A DNA stretch of 64,000 nucleotides from WRAV01 sp050950205 (GTDB lineage Bacteria > Bacillota > Clostridia > Oscillospirales > Ruminococcaceae), in contig JBMNHF010000015.1 in NCBI GenBank assembly GCA_050950205.1, positions 1 through 64,000 of the forward strand, given 5' to 3'. The number at the start of each line of letters is the position of its first letter. Positions within the stretch are counted from its first letter, which is position 1. Of this stretch, positions 7,338-16,539 are shown piece by piece. Both the position numbers and the translations under genes were made by a program. A model generated the notes under the pieces. The model saw nothing but the letters and a program-made list of their open reading frames with translations, was not told the origin of the DNA and ran no database searches.

Positions 7338-9113
7338 CTAGCCGATATAGTTGCGGGGATTCATGATCTGACCTTTGTACCGCACCTCAAAGTGGAGGTG
7401 GTTACCGGTAGAGTTGCCGGTACGGCCGACAGAGGCGATCACATCCCCCTGATTGACATATTGCCCCACCGTAACGTGAATGGCGCTGGCATGGGCGTAA
7501 AGAGTGCTAAAGCCGTTGCCGTGATCAATGATCACATATCTTCCGTATCCAACACCGCTGTGTACCACGCGCACAACCCGGCCTGCCGCTGCGGCAAAGA
7601 TGGGTGTGCCGGCGGGACGGGGAATATCTACGCCGGTATGACCGGGATAGCCGCCCAAACCTACGTTAATCACTCCGCCCTGGGTGGGCCACATAAAACC
7701 GGAGCTGTTGACACGAGCGCCGCTGGAAACAATGTTTCTGGGATCATTGGTACCCACAATCACTTTTTCGGTGACGGGAGCACGCAGCAGCACCCGATCC
7801 AAAATTTCACGGCTCACCTCCACTCCATTCACGGTGGAGATGGCAGCAGTCACCCGCTGTAGTCCTGGCTGCCCTTTGACACTGGGCATCCGGTAGCCTT
7901 TGACATAGGTAGAGGTTTTAATTTCTTCCACTTCGTAAGGCACCTCTTCCTCGTAGACAGAGGTGTAGGTACTCATCACCGACATAAAGGGACGGGCCTG
8001 ATTGAGCAGCAATTGCTGGCCCGGCAAAAGCCCCTTATCTTCCAAAAAAGGATTGAGGGCTACAATGCTGTCATAGGACAGACCGGTTTTGGTGGCGATC
8101 AGGGAAGGGGAGTCCCCATATTCTACGGTGTAGATTTCGTCCACCGTTTCAAAGGAGCGGATTTTAGCCTTCAGGCTCTTTTGATCCACAATGGAGCTGA
8201 GGGGATATACCCCCGGATCCAGCCGGATACGCTTGGCAAAGCTGACTTGCTCATCCTCTCCGCCGGTGTAAGCTTCCTCCAAAATGGCATCCAGCTCATC
8301 GATGAGGGGACCGCTGTCCCTCACGGCACCATAAAAACGGTCATCCACATAAAATCCATAGGCATTGACGATTATATCCTGAGAGGTGGCCAAAATTCGG
8401 TTGGCCAGCTCCTTTTGGGAGGTATAAGTTTCTCCCTGTTTGGCCTCCCGCACTACAAAATAGGGCGTTGCAATCAAGGCGCTGGTGTCGGAGGCAATGT
8501 AGCGCTCCTTGATAATTCGCGAGGCTGCTTCAAAGTCCGACTCCGTTTCAATAAAGCCGATGCGGGCATCTTTGTAATACACATCCAGTCCAAAGGGCTG
8601 GTTCATTCGCCCGTCGATCATGTGAATCAGCAAAACGGCTGCCACAATGGGCACGGCATAGTTGAACAGAGTGCGCAAAATGGTAAATAGCAGCCGGAAA
8701 AAGGTAAGGGTGATGTTAAAATAAGCCTGTATGGGAATTTTTCCGTCCTGCTTGCTTCGTTCAATGATGGGGCGCATCTGGCTGCGCACGGTACCCAGCC
8801 TCACAAAAGGTGCCGCAATTCGCTGTATGAGCCTCCTGCGAAAGCGGGAAAAGGCTTCTTTGCTTTTTTCCCACCAACGCAACGAGCTTCCGCGCAAACG
8901 CAGGAAAAACTTTCGAATCCGGCGGCGCATTCTCAGCCGTCTGCGCAGCAGAGTAATGCCCAGTACATATAAATTTTTATAGATAAAAATTAAGGTAAAG
9001 CGCAACAAACTGGGCTTGCGGGTATTGTCCATCCGGCGAGGCCCGGAGGAAGACCCGGCTTTTCGCGTTGGTTTGCGATGTATAATTTTTGGTTCTTTAC
9101 CTGGCTGTGCCAA
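7338..9113 (-). CDS. LysM-G5-M23 murein DD-endopeptidase, membrane-anchored
   Basis: A cell-wall hydrolase predicted to cut peptide cross-links of peptidoglycan outside the membrane. Domains in order: a very basic cytoplasmic N-terminus of about 140 residues (many RR/RRR runs), one membrane segment near 140-160 (LFNYAVPIVAAVLLIHMI), an extracellular mixed region, a LysM repeat (about 330-375, ending LLPGQQLLLN), a G5 domain (about 385-450, YEVEEIKTSTYVKGYR) and a C-terminal M23 domain (about 475-590). The M23 zinc site is intact: HTGVDI and HLHFEV. The start is a TTG with GGGAG upstream. Clostridial genomes often have such proteins in cell division or sporulation; the long basic N-terminus is unusual. 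Single gene, not in an operon. Confidence 0.9.
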   Translation of the reverse strand: MAQPGKEPKIIHRKPTRKAGSSSGPRRMDNTRKPSLLRFTLIFIYKNLYVLGITLLRRRLRMRRRIRKFFLRLRGSSLRWWEKSKEAFSRFRRRLIQRIAAPFVRLGTVRSQMRPIIERSKQDGKIPIQAYFNITLTFFRLLFTILRTLFNYAVPIVAAVLLIHMIDGRMNQPFGLDVYYKDARIGFIETESDFEAASRIIKERYIASDTSALIATPYFVVREAKQGETYTSQKELANRILATSQDIIVNAYGFYVDDRFYGAVRDSGPLIDELDAILEEAYTGGEDEQVSFAKRIRLDPGVYPLSSIVDQKSLKAKIRSFETVDEIYTVEYGDSPSLIATKTGLSYDSIVALNPFLEDKGLLPGQQLLLNQARPFMSVMSTYTSVYEEEVPYEVEEIKTSTYVKGYRMPSVKGQPGLQRVTAAISTVNGVEVSREILDRVLLRAPVTEKVIVGTNDPRNIVSSGARVNSSGFMWPTQGGVINVGLGGYPGHTGVDIPRPAGTPIFAAAAGRVVRVVHSGVGYGRYVIIDHGNGFSTLYAHASAIHVTVGQYVNQGDVIASVGRTGNSTGNHLHFEVRYKGQIMNPRNYIG

Positions 9114-9278
9114 ACTATTTCACTCCCTGCGATCATTCAAAAGCATCGCCAGTTTCTTGTAAAGATTGCGTCAGATTATTATACTAGTTTTGGTGAAAAA
9201 AAGCAAACTGGCTCATGGCAGAAAAACGGTGGAAATTAAGAGGTTTTGGCCAACTGGAATCCGCTTTGAAGAGAAGAT

Positions 9279-9307
9279 AACAGCCATCCGTAAAAAGGAT
9301 GGCTGTT
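9279..9307 (-). terminator. Terminator of the RND efflux operon
   Basis: AACAGCCATCC and GGATGGCTGTT form an 11-bp stem with a 7-nt loop, 15 bp past the stop of the permease gene. Confidence 0.75.
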
Positions 9308-9322
9308 TTATGTGGTGGGGCG

Positions 9323-12300
9323 TTAGTGTCCTGGGATAATCTCTTCAGTGATTTCCTCTATCTGGCGGAACTTTTTCCGCTCACCCATTACTTTGGTGCG
9401 GATGTTTTCAAATAGGATATAGATGCAGGGAACCACAAACAGGGTAACCAGAGTGGAGAAGGTCAACCCAAACACCATGACGGTGGCCAAAGGCCGCATG
9501 ACCTCAGAACCCTCTTGGCTGCCCAACATCATGGGAACCAGTCCCAGCACCGTAGTCATGGTGGTCATTAAAATGGCCCGCAAGCGAACAGGACACCCTT
9601 CCTGAATGGCCATCAGCAGGGACATGCCCTTGCCCCGCAACAGGTTGATGTAGTCCACCAGCACAATGCCGTTGTTGATGACCACGCCGATGAGAACCAC
9701 AATTCCCAATGCCGCCGTAATGCCGAAAGACTGTCCGGTCACCCAGAGTCCCAACACACCGGAGGAAAGGGCTACGGGAACGGCAAACATAATGATAAAG
9801 GGATAGAACAGGGATTCAAATTCGGCGGCCATAATGGCGTAGACCACAAACAGAGCCACCACTGCGGCATAGACCAGATTGGCAATTTCCTCGTTCATAA
9901 ACTGCTGATTGCCGGTAGGTTCAATGGTAACCCCCTGAGGCAGAATGTACTCCTGAGCGATCTTCTGGTCAATATCCCGGGTGACAGAGCCCAGATCCCG
10001 TCCTCCCAGATAACCGTTGAGGGTGACATAGGTCCGCTGATTGAGTCGAGAGACGGAGAGGGGGGACTGGATGATTTCCACCGAAGCCACCTCCCGCAGG
10101 GGGATGGTGATGCCTGTGGGAGTGGGAATAAGGAGTGTTTCCAGCTGTTCCAAATTATCTACAGCATCGGCTCCCTTGGTTACCCGCACATCGATTTCAT
10201 CCCCCGCCACCTTAAAGACGGTGGCTTTGTTGCCGGATACAGAGTTGTTGACACTGGCCATAATACCCTGAGCAGTCAGCCCAAAGGAGGATGCCCGCAG
10301 GCGATCCACGGTAATAACTGCCTGGGGAAGAGTTTCGTCCACCGAGTGGGATACATCCCGCAGGCCCTCGATGTTGCCCCGCAACAGTTCTACCAAATCG
10401 TCGGCAACGGCAATCAGCTGCTGAATGTCGTCCCCTACAATGTTGTACTGGATATCGGCGGTTGATGATGTGCCCATGTTCGTCATCATCGAGGTGACAG
10501 CTTCCACCTTAATTTCGGCTCCGGCAATATCGGCCACACTTGCGCGAATGGCATCGGCTATCTCTATGGACGAGCGATCCCGCTCCTTCATGGGAGTAAG
10601 CGCCACCGTGATGGAAGCAGCATTGGTGGAACTGCTCATCATACTGCTTCCTCCAATGGTGGTGGATACATTGGTGATTTCGGGAACATCTTCCAGTCGG
10701 CTCAAAACCTGCATGGCAACTGCCTGCGCTCGATCCAGGACAGCGCCGGAGGGCAGTTTAACATCAATGGTAATTTGCCCCTGGTCGGCAGGGGGAAGGA
10801 GTTCCATTCCCACCACTAGAACGGAACCAAGAGAGGCGATGGCAAAGATAATAGCCGAGATGATAACAATGGCTTTGTGGCCGGTAGCCCATTTCAGGGC
10901 CTTGCGGTAATGTCTGTCCAGAGAATGGATGCCATTGGTCCAGATATCCATAAACCGGTTTAGTATGTTTTTCCTTTCCCGCTCGGCCTTGGGGGGAGTG
11001 AGGAAGATAGAGCAGGCCAAAGGCACAAAGGTAAGGGCCACCAAAAGGGATGCTCCCAAAGAGAAAGAGACGGAAATGGCCAAGTCGTTAAACACTTGCG
11101 CGATGAGGCCACCCATCCAGGCTACCGGTACAAAGACCGAGACGGTGGTGAGGGTGGAGGCAACAATGGACATGGAAACCTCCCGGGCGCCGTTGATGGC
11201 GGCTTTGCCCCGGCTTTCTCCACGCTCCATCCGGCGGAAGATGGCTTCCAGTACCACGATGGAGTTGTCCACCAGCATACCTACTCCCAATGTCATGCCA
11301 CCCAGCGACATCATGTTCAGGGTCATGTTGGCAAAATACATAAAAGAGAAGGTGATAATAATGGAAAGGGGAATGGAGGCTCCCACCACCAGAGTGGCCC
11401 GTACATTGCGCAAAAAGATAAACAGGACAGCGACAGCCAAAAGGGTACCGCTAACGGCAGTGTCGGCTACCGAGCGAATGGCAAGGTTAATATAGTCGGC
11501 AGGGTCCAGAATCACTTGGATTTCCAGTTCGGGGAACTCTTGGATGATGCGATCCAGCTCTTTCATCACCGCTCTGGACACATTGACCGTATTGGCGTTG
11601 CTCTGCTTCTGAATGGTCAGGGTGATGGCGGGGTCTCCATCCAGATAGGAGTAAGAAGCTCTTTCTTTATAAACCTCCCGAACCTGGGCGATATCCCGCA
11701 GATAAACCACTCCGCCCCGGGGGGTGGCAATGGGTAGACTGCGGATATCCTCCAGATCGCCGAACTCAGCGTCTACCTTAATGGTTAGATTTTGCCCTGC
11801 CTCCTCCACCGAGCCGGCGGGGGAAGAGGAGTTTTCGGTGGCCAGAAGCTGAATGATCTGCATCTCAGAAATGCCAAGGCCTCGAATACGGTCCTGTATC
11901 AGCTCTACCACAATCTCTTTTTCCCGGCCTCCTGAAATATTTACAGAGGCCACTCCCGCCTGACGTTCCAAGCGGTTTTGGATCTGGTCCTCCACCTTGG
12001 TGCGAAGTGCCACCAGATCGTCGGTCTGGGAGGAAACCGATATGTAGATGGCGGACATCTGATTAATGTCCATCTTGACGACAGTGGGCTCAGAGGCATC
12101 CTCCGGCAAATAGCCTTTGATGAGGTCTACAGCCTCCCGCATGTCAATGGCCGCCATATTGATGTCTACACTGGTATCAAACTGCATCACCACAATACTG
12201 GTGCCTTCCGAGGAGATGGAAGTAATATCGTCCAGTCCCTTAACGGTGGCCAAAGTCTGCTCGATTGGTTCGGTGACAAGCTTTTGAATTTGATCGGGAG

Positions 12301-12457
12301 AAGCGCCCCGGTAGGTGGTGTAGACAATTGCCACCGGAACATTCATGTTGGGCAGCAGATCCATGCGCAGATTGAGCAGGCTCATAGCTCCAAATGCTAC
12401 CAAGATCAACATGACCATAAAAGTAGTGACTGGGCGCCTGACGGAAAGTTTGGTCAT
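9323..12457 (-). CDS. RND-family efflux transporter permease
   Basis: A 1044-aa inner-membrane proton-driven pump of the resistance-nodulation-division superfamily (AcrB/MMPL-type HAE branch, as in Bacillus SwrC). It shows the standard two-repeat plan: TM1 (VTTFMVMLILVAFGAMSL), a large extracytoplasmic loop, a block of six helices (about 335-500), a second loop and a final block (about 860-1020). The TM4 proton-relay motif reads GVGMLVDNSIVVLEAI, so the second of the two Asp of AcrB (D407/D408) is Asn here. The TM10 segment GVVINNGIVLVDYINL is typical for Firmicute members. GGAG precedes the ATG. It is the second gene after the adaptor, 59 bp downstream of it. Confidence 0.95.
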   Translation of the reverse strand: MTKLSVRRPVTTFMVMLILVAFGAMSLLNLRMDLLPNMNVPVAIVYTTYRGASPDQIQKLVTEPIEQTLATVKGLDDITSISSEGTSIVVMQFDTSVDINMAAIDMREAVDLIKGYLPEDASEPTVVKMDINQMSAIYISVSSQTDDLVALRTKVEDQIQNRLERQAGVASVNISGGREKEIVVELIQDRIRGLGISEMQIIQLLATENSSSPAGSVEEAGQNLTIKVDAEFGDLEDIRSLPIATPRGGVVYLRDIAQVREVYKERASYSYLDGDPAITLTIQKQSNANTVNVSRAVMKELDRIIQEFPELEIQVILDPADYINLAIRSVADTAVSGTLLAVAVLFIFLRNVRATLVVGASIPLSIIITFSFMYFANMTLNMMSLGGMTLGVGMLVDNSIVVLEAIFRRMERGESRGKAAINGAREVSMSIVASTLTTVSVFVPVAWMGGLIAQVFNDLAISVSFSLGASLLVALTFVPLACSIFLTPPKAERERKNILNRFMDIWTNGIHSLDRHYRKALKWATGHKAIVIISAIIFAIASLGSVLVVGMELLPPADQGQITIDVKLPSGAVLDRAQAVAMQVLSRLEDVPEITNVSTTIGGSSMMSSSTNAASITVALTPMKERDRSSIEIADAIRASVADIAGAEIKVEAVTSMMTNMGTSSTADIQYNIVGDDIQQLIAVADDLVELLRGNIEGLRDVSHSVDETLPQAVITVDRLRASSFGLTAQGIMASVNNSVSGNKATVFKVAGDEIDVRVTKGADAVDNLEQLETLLIPTPTGITIPLREVASVEIIQSPLSVSRLNQRTYVTLNGYLGGRDLGSVTRDIDQKIAQEYILPQGVTIEPTGNQQFMNEEIANLVYAAVVALFVVYAIMAAEFESLFYPFIIMFAVPVALSSGVLGLWVTGQSFGITAALGIVVLIGVVINNGIVLVDYINLLRGKGMSLLMAIQEGCPVRLRAILMTTMTTVLGLVPMMLGSQEGSEVMRPLATVMVFGLTFSTLVTLFVVPCIYILFENIRTKVMGERKKFRQIEEITEEIIPGH

Positions 12458-12516
12458 AAGCTAACTCCGTTTCGGATGAATTTGAAAGAAAACGGCAAAA
12501 GGATCATGGTGGAGAG

Positions 12517-14052
12517 CTATTCGCTCAGACGTTGGCCGTTTCGCGACACCACATTGACCGGCATTTCGTTGTAAAGGTACTCCTGTCCCACTACAACCAG
12601 CTCGTCTTGTTCCGTAATGCCGCTGAGAATCTCAATTTGTTTGCCGCTGGAAAGTCCCGTTTCCACAATGGTTTTGACAGCCTTGCCATCCCGAACCACA
12701 TAGACAAATTGGTTGGTTTCATCGCTGAGCACCACATTTTTGTCTACCACAAAGGTGTTGGACTTCTCGGCTTCCACAAAGGTAACCTGCGCAAACATAC
12801 CCGGCTTGATCAGCTCCTCTGCGTTGGGAAGCTCCACCTTAACGGTGTAGGTGCCGGTCATGCCTGCGGTGGGGGAAACGGCTTTGACGGTACCAGTGAG
12901 AGCGGAATTATCCTCAAGGGCTTGAATGTTTACCCTTACCTCATCACCGGGGAACACTTTGTTGATTAAGGTTTCGGAAACTCCCACCTCCACCATCACC
13001 GGGTCCATCTGAATGATGGTGAAGGGCATGGTCGCCTGAGAGACCATCTGTCCCACCTCCACATTCCGGGCGCTTACCACACCGGAAATGGGACTGGTGA
13101 TGATGGCCCGGGTCAGATTGCTCTGGGCAATGGAAAGCTGAAGCTGGGTAGAGGCCAGTTGAGCTTGAGCGGAGCGCACTCCAAATTCTGCCTGTTTGGC
13201 TGCCTGCTCTCTGCCTTCTTCTACTACCTCCTGATAGGTTTCGTAGGTCTCCAAAGCGGTGTCGTAAGCAGTATCCGCCTGCCCGCGTCCGATTCCTGCC
13301 AACTTATAAGCGTTTTCCGTCTGCGTAACAGCGCTTTCTGCCTGCAGCACCATGCTCCGGGCCGAAGTAACAGCGCTTTTCAGTTCCCGATATTGTATGG
13401 CCAGCGCCGGATCATAGGCGTCTGGATTGGAGTCATTTTTAATATACATATCTCTGTCATAACTATCGACAAAAGACTGCAGCAAGGCCTGGGCAGCGCT
13501 TTCCATTTCTTCTGCCTGCTCCAGAGCATCCATGGCAGCATCCCGGGCTTTGCTTGCCTGATAGCGGCTCTCGTTGGCGTTGCGGGAAGCAAATCCCGCT
13601 TGATTGACGCCACTTTGGTATTGCAGCTCGGCCAAACGCTGTTGGGCGCTCCCCTCCACCGCCAGTTCCAAGGCATATTGAGCGGATTCTACGCCGATAT
13701 TTTGCGCTTCCAAAGCAGTTTGAAGTTGCCGCACCTGATTCTGAATATCCTTAGCGTCCAAGGTAAACAGAACGTCTCCTGCTTCCACCCGGTCCCCCAG
13801 ATCGAAGTTGACGCTGGTCACTTCCGCCGCCAGCAGGCTGGCAATGTGCACGGTTTTATTGGGTTGTACCTGTCCTATGTAGGTGAGTTCATTGCGGATG
13901 GTATCCTTTTGCAGCAGCACAGTTTCTACTGGAGTGGCCAAAATTTCAGTAGAATCGGTTTCGGTGGCGGCATTTGCCGCCAAACAGCCCGACAAGGTCA
14001 GTGCGATTGCGGTACTTAGCGCAAGCACCTCAAGCAACTTTCGTTTTATCAT
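12517..14052 (-). CDS. RND efflux periplasmic-adaptor-type subunit (HlyD/AcrA family lipoprotein)
   Basis: A membrane-fusion protein partner of the downstream RND permease. The N-terminus is a lipoprotein signal (ALTLSGCLAANA; Cys near residue 23). After it come a barrel-sandwich half (YIGQVQPNKTVHIASLLAAEVTSV), a long alanine/glutamine/glutamate-rich coiled coil (about residues 100-300), the second half (ITSPISGVVSARNVEVGQMV), a beta-barrel and a C-terminal membrane-proximal domain. At 511 aa it is longer than AcrA because of the coiled coil. The ATG follows GGGGGG. It is the first gene of the operon with its own consensus promoter at 14103-14131. No outer-membrane TolC gene is nearby, as expected for a monoderm. 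Confidence 0.93.
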   Translation of the reverse strand: MIKRKLLEVLALSTAIALTLSGCLAANAATETDSTEILATPVETVLLQKDTIRNELTYIGQVQPNKTVHIASLLAAEVTSVNFDLGDRVEAGDVLFTLDAKDIQNQVRQLQTALEAQNIGVESAQYALELAVEGSAQQRLAELQYQSGVNQAGFASRNANESRYQASKARDAAMDALEQAEEMESAAQALLQSFVDSYDRDMYIKNDSNPDAYDPALAIQYRELKSAVTSARSMVLQAESAVTQTENAYKLAGIGRGQADTAYDTALETYETYQEVVEEGREQAAKQAEFGVRSAQAQLASTQLQLSIAQSNLTRAIITSPISGVVSARNVEVGQMVSQATMPFTIIQMDPVMVEVGVSETLINKVFPGDEVRVNIQALEDNSALTGTVKAVSPTAGMTGTYTVKVELPNAEELIKPGMFAQVTFVEAEKSNTFVVDKNVVLSDETNQFVYVVRDGKAVKTIVETGLSSGKQIEILSGITEQDELVVVGQEYLYNEMPVNVVSRNGQRLSE

Positions 14053-14102
14053 TTAAGGTCCCCCCTGTATCCTACTTACCAATTAAATTGCATTTAAAGT
14101 TT

Positions 14103-14131
14103 AGTATATATGGCACCTGTACCCCTGTCAA
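14103..14131 (-). promoter_or_regulatory. Sigma-A promoter of the RND operon
   Basis: On the minus strand: TTGACA, 17 bp, TATACT, about 50 bp before the adaptor start codon. A near-perfect match. Confidence 0.85.
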
Positions 14132-14292
14132 CACGCTAGTGGGTCCGGCAGCGCTGTTACTGGACACATTCGAGAAGCTGTCTAGCACAAAAGGTTGTCT
14201 TGGTATAGAATATGATAATTCTACAAAATAATTATAACGGATTTGTGAACACTCCACCACAAATCTTTCGAAATCTTTTGCGGACAACCCCC

Positions 14293-14321
14293 TTGACATT
14301 ATCTGTACAAAATGGTATATT
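14293..14321 (+). promoter_or_regulatory. Sigma-A promoter of tRNA-Arg
   Basis: TTGACA, 17 bp, TATATT, ending 16 bp before the 5' end of the tRNA. Confidence 0.85.
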
Positions 14322-14337
14322 ATTAAAGCTGTTTCGT

Positions 14338-14414
14338 GCGCTTGTAGCTCAGCTGGATAGAGTGTCTGACTACGAATCAGAAGGTCAGGGGTTCGAGTCC
14401 CTTCAAGCGCGCCA
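14338..14414 (+). tRNA. tRNA-Arg(ACG)
   Basis: A 77-nt tRNA including encoded CCA. Acceptor stem GCGCTTG pairs with CAAGCGC. The anticodon stem TCTGA/TCAGA encloses the loop CTACGAA, giving anticodon ACG (A34 presumably modified to inosine). T arm GGGTTCGAGTCCC region is normal. Confidence 0.96.
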
Positions 14415-14427
14415 GATAAGTATGTTG

Positions 14428-14456
14428 CGAAAAGCCTGCATTATGCAGGCTTTTCG
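14428..14456 (+). terminator. Terminator of tRNA-Arg
   Basis: A 13-bp perfect stem (CGAAAAGCCTGCA and complement) with a 3-nt loop, 13 bp past the tRNA. Confidence 0.8.
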
Positions 14457-14545
14457 TCATTTAGCAGTACTTTATTCAACACAAAGGGTGGCGGGACGCA
14501 GGGCGAATACCCCTTACCCACTCGTATGGTTCCCAAATATTTGTC

Positions 14546-15325
14546 TTAGTCTGCAAAAATTGCCCTAACAGCAGCCTCGGTCGTTGTTAGTGGGAAGAGC
14601 TCATAGCCAACGATACCGCTGTATCCGTTTTTCGCCAGACAAGCATATATATTTGTATAATGAACTTCCCCTGTCCCTGGCTCATGGCGTCCGGGGACAT
14701 CCGCTATATGGACGTGACCAATCTGGTCAATATTGGTGCTGATGGTATTGCAAATATCGCCTTCATTCAACTGCATATGATATACGTCATATAAAACCTT
14801 TAGCATCGGCGATGAAATCAAACGTGTCATTTCTGCCGCCATTTGCGTATGGATTAAAAAGTTCCCGATGTGATCTGTTTTTATATTCAACGGCTCCAAG
14901 TTCATCTTAATGTCACTATCCTCCGCAATTTTGGCGCATTCGATCAGAGTACCGTACATAGAGCATAGCTTCACGGTATCGGACAATTCTTTATAATCGT
15001 GTACAACCAATCCGCCCTCTCCCAATGCATTGGAATGAATTGTAACAGAAAGTGCGCCAACATACTTTGCCGCTTCTACAGAGCGTTGAAGCGCTGCTAA
15101 GTAATCTGCTTTCTGGGAAGGGTCAATGAGGGAATAATCAGCATCCCCATTAAAACCACAGATGCCAATACTGGCATCCGAGGCTGCCATTCGCACTGCA
15201 TCCAAGTCCTTGTTTCGCCACTCCCAAAATTCAACATAATCAAAACCATCCTTTTTTGCGGCCTGAAAACGTTCCAAAAAAGGTAGTTCCCTGTACATCG
15301 ATTCAATGCAAGCACCTCTTTTCAT
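14546..15325 (-). CDS. Sugar isomerase/epimerase, hydroxypyruvate-isomerase-like TIM barrel
   Basis: A 259-aa enzyme of the xylose-isomerase-like TIM-barrel superfamily, closest in look to hydroxypyruvate isomerase (Hyi). The metal-binding Glu/Asp/His/Glu set is visible: LEPLNIK (first Glu), YDVYHMQL (Asp and His), GHVHIADVPGRHEPGTGEV (His and the specific PGR-E-PGTGE loop) and the late GYELFP (Glu). In this locus it may rearrange a keto-sugar acid released from the glucuronide; that is inference. The ATG at 15325 is preferred because AGAGG is 6 nt upstream; the ATG at 15331 abuts it. It is the last gene of the glucuronide locus, and the 285-bp gap before it holds nothing I recognise. Confidence 0.85.
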   Translation of the reverse strand: MKRGACIESMYRELPFLERFQAAKKDGFDYVEFWEWRNKDLDAVRMAASDASIGICGFNGDADYSLIDPSQKADYLAALQRSVEAAKYVGALSVTIHSNALGEGGLVVHDYKELSDTVKLCSMYGTLIECAKIAEDSDIKMNLEPLNIKTDHIGNFLIHTQMAAEMTRLISSPMLKVLYDVYHMQLNEGDICNTISTNIDQIGHVHIADVPGRHEPGTGEVHYTNIYACLAKNGYSGIVGYELFPLTTTEAAVRAIFAD

Positions 15326-15610
15326 AGCCATCCTCTAACCCCTTTTCTCCTCCATCTCCCTAAATGGGGTATGTCGCACTTTATCCTTTCAGAACAAAAG
15401 CGCAAGATACCCCCACCTGATGTACAGGGTGCCGTTTGGTCTGCAGGCGGCAAGGGTATCCCACGCCTGGTAAACATGAGCTGCTGGAATACATGAATGA
15501 GTAATCTAACATCGCTTTCGGCTCGTCAAGCTCTGTCTAGGCCTAACAACCAGCCTGATTGAAACACATTGAAGTTGGAAAAAGCGCTATGTCCAATGTT
15601 GGGACAAGTA

Positions 15611-16405
15611 CTATAAAAGCGGTTTGCCCTGGTAGTGGGGCTGAACTTCAACCTGTAAAATCTTGCTCACCGTCGGCGCAATATCCAGTATATGCCATCC
15701 ATCTTGCTCGCAGTTTTTTTGGAACATGCTGCCATAACAATAGATCGGAATGGTCATAACATAAGGATTTTCCGGATCGTTATGCTTTTTTTCAAAACCA
15801 CCATGATCGGAAAGCACAATCATCTGTTGGTCGGGTTGCAAGGCTTCGAACAGCATTGCAAGACAATCCCCGGCACAGTGCAACGCCTTCAAGTAAGGAT
15901 CGCTCATCCAACCCTCAAGGTGGCCGATTACGTCTGCCATCTCAAAGTAAAAGAATACGAAATCATATTCATTCGAACGGATGATTTTAACCGCACGCTC
16001 TGCCCAATCGTATTCAAAACGAAAAGCATCCTCATAAGAGCTATATTCAACATCTCCGCGAAGAAAGTCCAGGCGATCAATGCTGTCCCTTCGTCCTAAA
16101 AACTGCAGTGGTTCCCAGGTGATCAACATTGCTGTTTTGCCGCCCGCATCATGCACGGTTTCCAAAATTCCCGGATAAGGCTTGGGATAAGGGTGCCAGT
16201 CATTATCGTAATTTTCATGGTGTAGCTGATCCACACCTGTGAACAATGATATGTGAGCAGGTAATGTAATGGGCCGCGTAATTGTTTGCGCTGTCAGACA
16301 GTATGTGCTTTCTTGCTTTAATTGTTCAAAAAACGGATGTCCGCAAGCCACAATACCATCCGGACGCATTCCATCCACCAGTGCCATAACAACCTTATGT
16401 TTCAT
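15611..16405 (-). CDS. Alkaline phosphatase superfamily hydrolase (phosphodiesterase/sulfatase-like)
   Basis: A short (264 aa) cytoplasmic member of the alkaline phosphatase superfamily, like type I phosphodiesterases and nucleotide pyrophosphatases. The N-terminal metal ligand is in ALVDGMRPDG (Asp11), and the catalytic Thr with its context is in RPITLPAHISLFTG (about residues 45-58). A second metal set is in MIVLSDHGGFEKKHND, with a further His near the C-terminus (GWHILDIAPTVSKIL). There is no signal peptide, so the substrate is inside the cell, after import. GAGGTG precedes the ATG. Sitting between beta-glucuronidase and a sugar isomerase, it suggests that the imported glucuronide also carries a phosphate or sulfate ester. 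Confidence 0.8.
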   Translation of the reverse strand: MKHKVVMALVDGMRPDGIVACGHPFFEQLKQESTYCLTAQTITRPITLPAHISLFTGVDQLHHENYDNDWHPYPKPYPGILETVHDAGGKTAMLITWEPLQFLGRRDSIDRLDFLRGDVEYSSYEDAFRFEYDWAERAVKIIRSNEYDFVFFYFEMADVIGHLEGWMSDPYLKALHCAGDCLAMLFEALQPDQQMIVLSDHGGFEKKHNDPENPYVMTIPIYCYGSMFQKNCEQDGWHILDIAPTVSKILQVEVQPHYQGKPLL

Positions 16406-16539
16406 TTTTCACCTCTTCATACCTATTGTTCAATGACTGGTTTCAGAACGGCTCGATGACTTAGCCCCTGGGAATTTAAACGATTCGTTTAAGCGGCCTT
16501 CTCGATTACCACGGAGTATTGCATGGTTGGAAAAAATCC

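Noticed and set aside
11096..11737. 213-aa plus-strand frame
   Set aside because: Antisense to the RND permease; Gly/His/Asp-rich shadow.
13159..14019. 286-aa plus-strand frame
   Set aside because: Antisense to the RND adaptor gene, with no start signal.
15326..15610. Hidden small gene between the isomerase and the phosphatase-fold gene
   Set aside because: Short frames on both strands lack starts, ribosome sites and recognisable motifs.
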